Origin: Klebsiella oxytoca NBRC 105695
GTDB lineage: Bacteria; Pseudomonadota; Gammaproteobacteria; Enterobacterales; Enterobacteriaceae
Direction: 5' to 3'
DNA length: 64,000 nt
Assembly (NCBI RefSeq): GCF_001598695.1
Contig: NZ_BCZK01000001.1
Location: forward strand, 310,001 to 374,000
The notes below the pieces were generated by a model, which was not told the origin of the DNA, made no database searches, and worked only from the letters and a program-made list of their open reading frames with translations. Below, piece by piece: positions 59,678 to 64,000 of this stretch; position 1 is the stretch's first letter, and every line of letters begins with the position of its first letter. Both the position numbers and the translations under genes were made by a program.

Positions 59678-60199
59678 ATGGCTATTATTCTCGGTATTGA
59701 CCCGGGGTCGCGCGTCACTGGTTATGGCGTTATCCGTCAGGTTGGACGCCAGCTGAGCTACCTCGGCAGCGGCTGTATACGCACGAAAGTGGATGATTTA
59801 CCGTCCCGCCTGAAGCTTATCTATGCCGGCGTTACGGAAATTATCACCCAGTTCCAGCCGGACTACTTCGCCATCGAACAAGTTTTTATGGCCAAAAACG
59901 CCGACTCGGCGCTGAAGCTCGGCCAGGCGCGCGGAGTGGCCATCGTCGCGGCGACGAATCAGGATCTGCCGGTCTTTGAGTACGCCGCCAGGCAGGTGAA
60001 GCAGACCGTTGTCGGGATTGGCAGCGCGGAAAAGAGCCAGGTGCAGCACATGGTGCGCACGTTGCTCAAGCTTCCGGCCAACCCACAGGCGGATGCGGCG
60101 GATGCTTTAGCTATCGCCATCACTCATTGCCACGTCAGCCAGAACGCAGCTCAGATCAGTGAAAGCCGCCTGAACCTGGCGCGCGGACGCCTCCGCTAA
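59678..60199 (+). CDS. ruvC: Holliday junction endonuclease RuvC
   Basis: RuvC cuts Holliday junctions after RuvAB branch migration. The 173-residue product has an RNase H-like fold with the catalytic acidic residues Asp7 (GIDPGSR), Glu66 (AIEQVF) and Asp138/141 (ADAADALA). The start at 59678 gives the E. coli N terminus; a GTG codon 3 bases upstream is the alternative. A terminator follows. Unlike E. coli, ruvA is separated from it by an unrelated membrane-protein gene. Confidence 0.96.
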   Translation: MAIILGIDPGSRVTGYGVIRQVGRQLSYLGSGCIRTKVDDLPSRLKLIYAGVTEIITQFQPDYFAIEQVFMAKNADSALKLGQARGVAIVAATNQDLPVFEYAARQVKQTVVGIGSAEKSQVQHMVRTLLKLPANPQADAADALAIAITHCHVSQNAAQISESRLNLARGRLR

Positions 60200-60206
60200 T
60201 CTACAC

Positions 60207-60236
60207 CGCCCCGGCGCTTGTTGCCCGGGGCGTTTT
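60207..60236 (+). terminator. Terminator after ruvC
   Basis: CGCCCCGG and CCGGGGCG around a 10-base loop, followed by TTTT. Confidence 0.85.
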
Positions 60237-60312
60237 ACTTTCCTCACTGACATCGTTAACTAAAAAGAGTAAGGATGCAGATTATTCGGCATAGCGTTGG
60301 ATAGTCAGTTGA

Positions 60313-60975
60313 ATGATGAAAATCCGGGTGGTGAAATCTCTTTTTTTTATGCTGCTAATTATCGTCAGTGGATATTATTTACTGACCGAATATCAGTATT
60401 ACCATCAGAGTTCGACGGTTTTCGGCACAGTCGTCAATACCCGCACCGTCAGCAGCGCAGAGCGGCGCCTGGCCGACGCCTGCACCACATTTCGCGGACG
60501 CGAAGATTGTTCCCCGCTCTTTGAGTATGATATTACCTGGCGGTCAGGCGGTCACTCCTACCTCTATCACGTTGCAAAGGCCTGGTCTCCGCCCGCAGAC
60601 AGACTTTGTATGAATATCGTGCAGGGAAAACCCGCTATTGCCAAACCGTGTGACGCTCTCTTTTTTAACGTCAGCCGGCTCCCGGGTCTGATAGCAATCT
60701 GGGTTATCGTGGCTTTTATTACTTTGACGCTATTTTTATACCGTAAGCGTTACGCCATTTCTCGTCAGTGGCCTGCGCAGACGCTTTATCGGATTTATCA
60801 CCGCAGGCACAGGCTGATGCTGGAAACCCCGGATGAACAAGAAGCGCTAAAGTTCATCAACAGCGGTTATCGAATAAGCGAAACTTTCCACCATCAGAAA
60901 GTCGTTGGGTCGGGTCGTCAAAGACGCGTCATTCACTACATCATCTACCTTGTGCGGGGGAAAAAGAGCGCATAA
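60313..60975 (+). CDS. Uncharacterised membrane protein (DUF3592-like layout)
   Basis: The 220-residue product is not one I recognise. It has a transmembrane helix at about residues 8-25, a polar domain of about 95 residues and a second helix at about 124-144, then a basic cytoplasmic-looking tail. The order helix - beta-rich domain starting FGTVVNTRTV - helix resembles DUF3592 proteins. The domain between the helices holds four cysteines (57, 66, 99, 113), enough for two disulfides if it faces the periplasm. It occupies the ruvC-ruvA gap where E. coli has yebB. Two adjacent ATG codons (60313, 60316) have only weak ribosome binding sites. Confidence 0.65.
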   Translation: MMKIRVVKSLFFMLLIIVSGYYLLTEYQYYHQSSTVFGTVVNTRTVSSAERRLADACTTFRGREDCSPLFEYDITWRSGGHSYLYHVAKAWSPPADRLCMNIVQGKPAIAKPCDALFFNVSRLPGLIAIWVIVAFITLTLFLYRKRYAISRQWPAQTLYRIYHRRHRLMLETPDEQEALKFINSGYRISETFHHQKVVGSGRQRRVIHYIIYLVRGKKSA

Positions 60976-61029
60976 AAGCGCAAGCCAGGCTCGCGCCCCA
61001 CCGATGTACGGGAATTACGTGTTTTTCAT

Positions 61030-61045
61030 CTGGATATCTATCCAG
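61030..61045. promoter_or_regulatory. LexA box of ruvAB
   Basis: CTGGATATCTATCCAG is a CTG-N10-CAG SOS box with near-perfect symmetry, 54 bases before ruvA. It matches the ruvAB operator of E. coli, so SOS induction is expected. Confidence 0.9.
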
Positions 61046-61098
61046 CCTTTTTTTATGATACCGCATTAGACTTTCGGCCCTTAATCCAGGAGCTCCAT

Positions 61099-61710
61099 GT
61101 GATAGGCAGACTCAGAGGCATTATTCTCGAAAAACAACCCCCGCTGGTTTTACTCGAAACGGGAGGCGTAGGCTATGAGGTTCATCTGCCGATGACCTGC
61201 TTCTATGAGCTGCCGGACGTGGGCAAAGAGGCGATCATTTTCACCCACTTTATCGTCCGTGAAGATGCGCAGCTGCTGTATGGCTTTAACAACAAGCAGG
61301 AGCGCACGCTGTTTAAAGAGCTGATTAAAACTAACGGCGTCGGTCCAAAACTGGCGCTGGCAATCCTTTCCGGCATGTCCGCTCAGCAGTTTGTCAATGC
61401 CGTTGAGCGTGAAGAGCTGGCGGCGCTGGTCAAACTGCCGGGGATCGGTAAGAAAACCGCGGAACGACTGATTGTCGAGATGAAAGACCGCTTCAAAGGA
61501 CTGCATGGCGATCTGTTCACTCCGGCAGCCGATCTGGTTCTGACGTCGCCGGCCGGGCCGTCTGACGATGATGCTGAACAGGAAGCGGTTGCTGCGCTGG
61601 TGGCGCTGGGCTATAAACCTCAGGAAGCCAGCCGGATGGTCAGCAAAATCGTGCGTCCGGATGCCAACAGTGAAACGCTAATTCGCGAAGCGCTCCGCGC
61701 CGCGTTGTGA
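61099..61710 (+). CDS. ruvA: Holliday junction DNA helicase subunit RuvA
   Basis: RuvA binds the four-way junction and loads RuvB. The 203-residue product has an N-terminal OB domain ([19 protein letters not shown]), two helix-hairpin-helix motifs ([13 protein letters not shown] and [12 protein letters not shown], about residues 73-120) and a C-terminal domain III that contacts RuvB. Translation starts at GTG 61099 behind AGGAG, as in E. coli. ruvB follows after 8 bases. Confidence 0.96.
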   Translation: MIGRLRGIILEKQPPLVLLETGGVGYEVHLPMTCFYELPDVGKEAIIFTHFIVREDAQLLYGFNNKQERTLFKELIKTNGVGPKLALAILSGMSAQQFVNAVEREELAALVKLPGIGKKTAERLIVEMKDRFKGLHGDLFTPAADLVLTSPAGPSDDDAEQEAVAALVALGYKPQEASRMVSKIVRPDANSETLIREALRAAL

Positions 61711-61715
61711 GGTAA

Positions 61716-62729
<1,014 letters not shown>

Positions 62730-62767
62730 TCCTTGTCGGTGTTTAAAACAACAGACCGCAAGGGTCG

Positions 62768-62863
62768 GTAGCCCGGCTAAGCGCAGCGCAAGCCGGGGAA
62801 ATCGTTGAAGCGGTATTGCGGTTGATGACCCGGCTTGCGGGGTGAACGCCTCAGCCGGGCGAC
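62768..62863. repeat. REP/BIME pair downstream of ruvB
   Basis: Two GC-rich palindromic units lie at 62768-62798 and 62827-62863. The first is the near-exact inverse of the REP unit at 3236-3265 (core GCGCAGCGCAAGCCGGG). They lie between convergent ruvB and znuB. Confidence 0.75.
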
Positions 62864-62936
62864 AAAGTCCGCAGACAGCTGTGACCCTATAGCAATCTGC
62901 CGAGTTTTGATGGCGGTTGAGGCGGGCGCATAAGCG

Positions 62937-63722
62937 TCAGGCGGCCGGCTTCTTGCTCATGCTGATGATAAACAGCACCGCAGCGCACAGCACCACGGAA
63001 GGCCCGGCGGGCGTGTCGTAAAACGCTGAAAAGGTCAGTCCGCCGGTGACGGCAATCATCCCCATTCCTACCGCAATACCCGCCATTTGTTCAGGCGTAC
63101 GGGCAAAGCGACGCGCCGTGGCTGCGGGAATAATCAGCAAAGACGTAATGATCAGCGCCCCGACGAACTTCATCGCCACGCCGATGGTCAGCGCGGTGAC
63201 CAGCATCAACAGCAGTGTAACCCTCTGTAGCTTAACGCCGTCAACGAAGGCCAGATCCGGACTAATGGTCATCGATAGCAGATTACGCCACTGCCAGAGC
63301 AGGATCGCCAGTACGATCGCTACGCCAATCGCGATGGATATTAAATCCTCCGGCGTAACCGCCAACAGGTCGCCAAACAGATAGGCCATCAGATCGACGC
63401 GCACGTTCGACATCAGACTGACTACCACCAGGCCCAAAGACAGCGCGCTGTGGGCCATGATACCGAGTAGCGTATCTACCGCCAGATGAGGACGTTTTTC
63501 CAGCCATACCAGCCCGCCCGCCAGCAGCAACGTCACCACGATGACCGCATAAAAAGGATTAACGTTCAGCAGCAAACCAAAAGCGACGCCGAGCAGAGAG
63601 GCATGGGCCAGGGTATCGCCAAAGTAGGACATGCGGCGCCAGACGACAAACGATCCCAGCGGACCCGCCGCACAGGCGAGCATTATCCCGGCCAGCCAGC
63701 CGGGAAGCAGTAATTCAATCAT
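62937..63722 (-). CDS. znuB: Zinc ABC transporter, permease
   Basis: ZnuB is the membrane channel of the ZnuABC high-affinity zinc importer. The 261-residue product has about eight transmembrane helices and matches E. coli ZnuB ([41 protein letters not shown]). Its ATG shares a base with the znuC stop, so it is translationally coupled. Expression is expected to be under Zur; the operator lies beyond the right edge. Confidence 0.96.
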   Translation of the reverse strand: MIELLLPGWLAGIMLACAAGPLGSFVVWRRMSYFGDTLAHASLLGVAFGLLLNVNPFYAVIVVTLLLAGGLVWLEKRPHLAVDTLLGIMAHSALSLGLVVVSLMSNVRVDLMAYLFGDLLAVTPEDLISIAIGVAIVLAILLWQWRNLLSMTISPDLAFVDGVKLQRVTLLLMLVTALTIGVAMKFVGALIITSLLIIPAATARRFARTPEQMAGIAVGMGMIAVTGGLTFSAFYDTPAGPSVVLCAAVLFIISMSKKPAA

Positions 63723-64000
63723 TAACGGTCATTTCCCCGACGCAGTACAATCCGCCCCTGCAGGTCGTGGCGGTGATTATGATGATGGCGATAAATACCC
63801 AGCTGTTCCGCGCCGCGCTGGCCGAACATTGAGATAAATTCCGGATGCATGGAGACCACTTCCGGCGCGCCGGAGCAGCAGATATGCTGATTGAGACACA
63901 GTACTTCATCGGTTTTCGCCATCACCAGGTGCAGGTCGTGGGAAACCATCAGCACGGCACAATCAAGCTCCTGGCGCAGCTGATTAATCAGATCGTACAG
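63722..64000 (-). CDS. znuC: Zinc ABC transporter, ATP-binding subunit (C-terminal part)
   Basis: Only the last 92 residues are in the window. They include the switch histidine region [19 protein letters not shown] and the ZnuC-specific tail [23 protein letters not shown], rich in His. This is the E. coli ZnuC C terminus. The Walker motifs lie beyond the right edge. Partial because of the window limit. Confidence 0.95.
   Translation of the reverse strand: MYDLINQLRQELDCAVLMVSHDLHLVMAKTDEVLCLNQHICCSGAPEVVSMHPEFISMFGQRGAEQLGIYRHHHNHRHDLQGRIVLRRGNDR

Overview
The window reads as a chromosomal segment of a non-motile member of the Klebsiella/Raoultella group (Enterobacteriaceae). From about 11.1 kb to the right edge, gene content and order follow the E. 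coli vsr-to-znuC interval closely: vsr, yedA, yedI, yodC, dgcQ, dsrA, yodD, dsrB, rcsA, yedD, amyA, tcyJ-dcyD-tcyLN, sdiA, yecF, uvrY-uvrC, pgsA, glyW-cysT-leuZ, yecA, tyrP, yecH, ftnA, azuC, yecJ, ftnB, araFGH, otsBA, uspC, argS, yecM, cutC, cmoBA, yecNED, aspS, nudB, yebC, ruvC, ruvAB and znuBC. The flagellar and chemotaxis genes that E. coli carries at three points of this interval are all absent. REP-type and ERIC-type intergenic repeats also fit an enterobacterium. The genus is inferred from synteny and was not tested.

1-11.1 kb is accessory and catabolic. A minus-strand pair (IlvD/Edd dehydratase, then an FAD-dependent oxidoreductase cut by the edge) faces a FadR-type regulator. Next comes a seven-gene minus-strand operon: a canonical SDR, a degenerate SDR-like protein, an MFS anion symporter, a mandelate-racemase-like enzyme, a mutarotase-like protein, a second enolase-superfamily enzyme and a YjfP-like esterase. 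It faces a second FCD-domain regulator. The content points to uptake and stepwise oxidation and dehydration of a sugar acid or an esterified or lactonised precursor. I cannot name the substrate. This is the best candidate for an undescribed system.

11.1-24.4 kb holds mismatch repair (vsr without an adjacent dcm), membrane proteins, a diguanylate cyclase with a short upstream leader frame, the DsrA small RNA, the capsule activator RcsA with upstream RcsAB-like boxes, cytoplasmic alpha-amylase, the cystine/D-cysteine cluster and the quorum sensor SdiA. 24.4-31.9 kb holds the BarA/UvrY response regulator overlapping uvrC, pgsA, three tRNA genes, a DapA-like lyase, yecA, and tyrP with a two-box TyrR control region.

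31.9-48.8 kb is iron storage (ftnA, ftnB) and carbohydrate metabolism: an RpiB/LacAB-type isomerase, two GPH-family symporters, the arabinose ABC importer, trehalose synthesis, and a GH105 unsaturated-glycuronyl hydrolase placed where flhDC and the chemotaxis genes would be. The azuC micro-ORF and its RNA lie here.

48.8-64 kb is translation and DNA maintenance: argS, aspS, tRNA wobble-uridine modification (cmoAB), nudB, yebC, and ruvC/ruvAB with a LexA box and an unfamiliar membrane protein inserted between them. The zinc importer genes znuB and znuC end the window. A MicL-like sigma-E small RNA is predicted from inside cutC, with an ERIC element embedded in its precursor.
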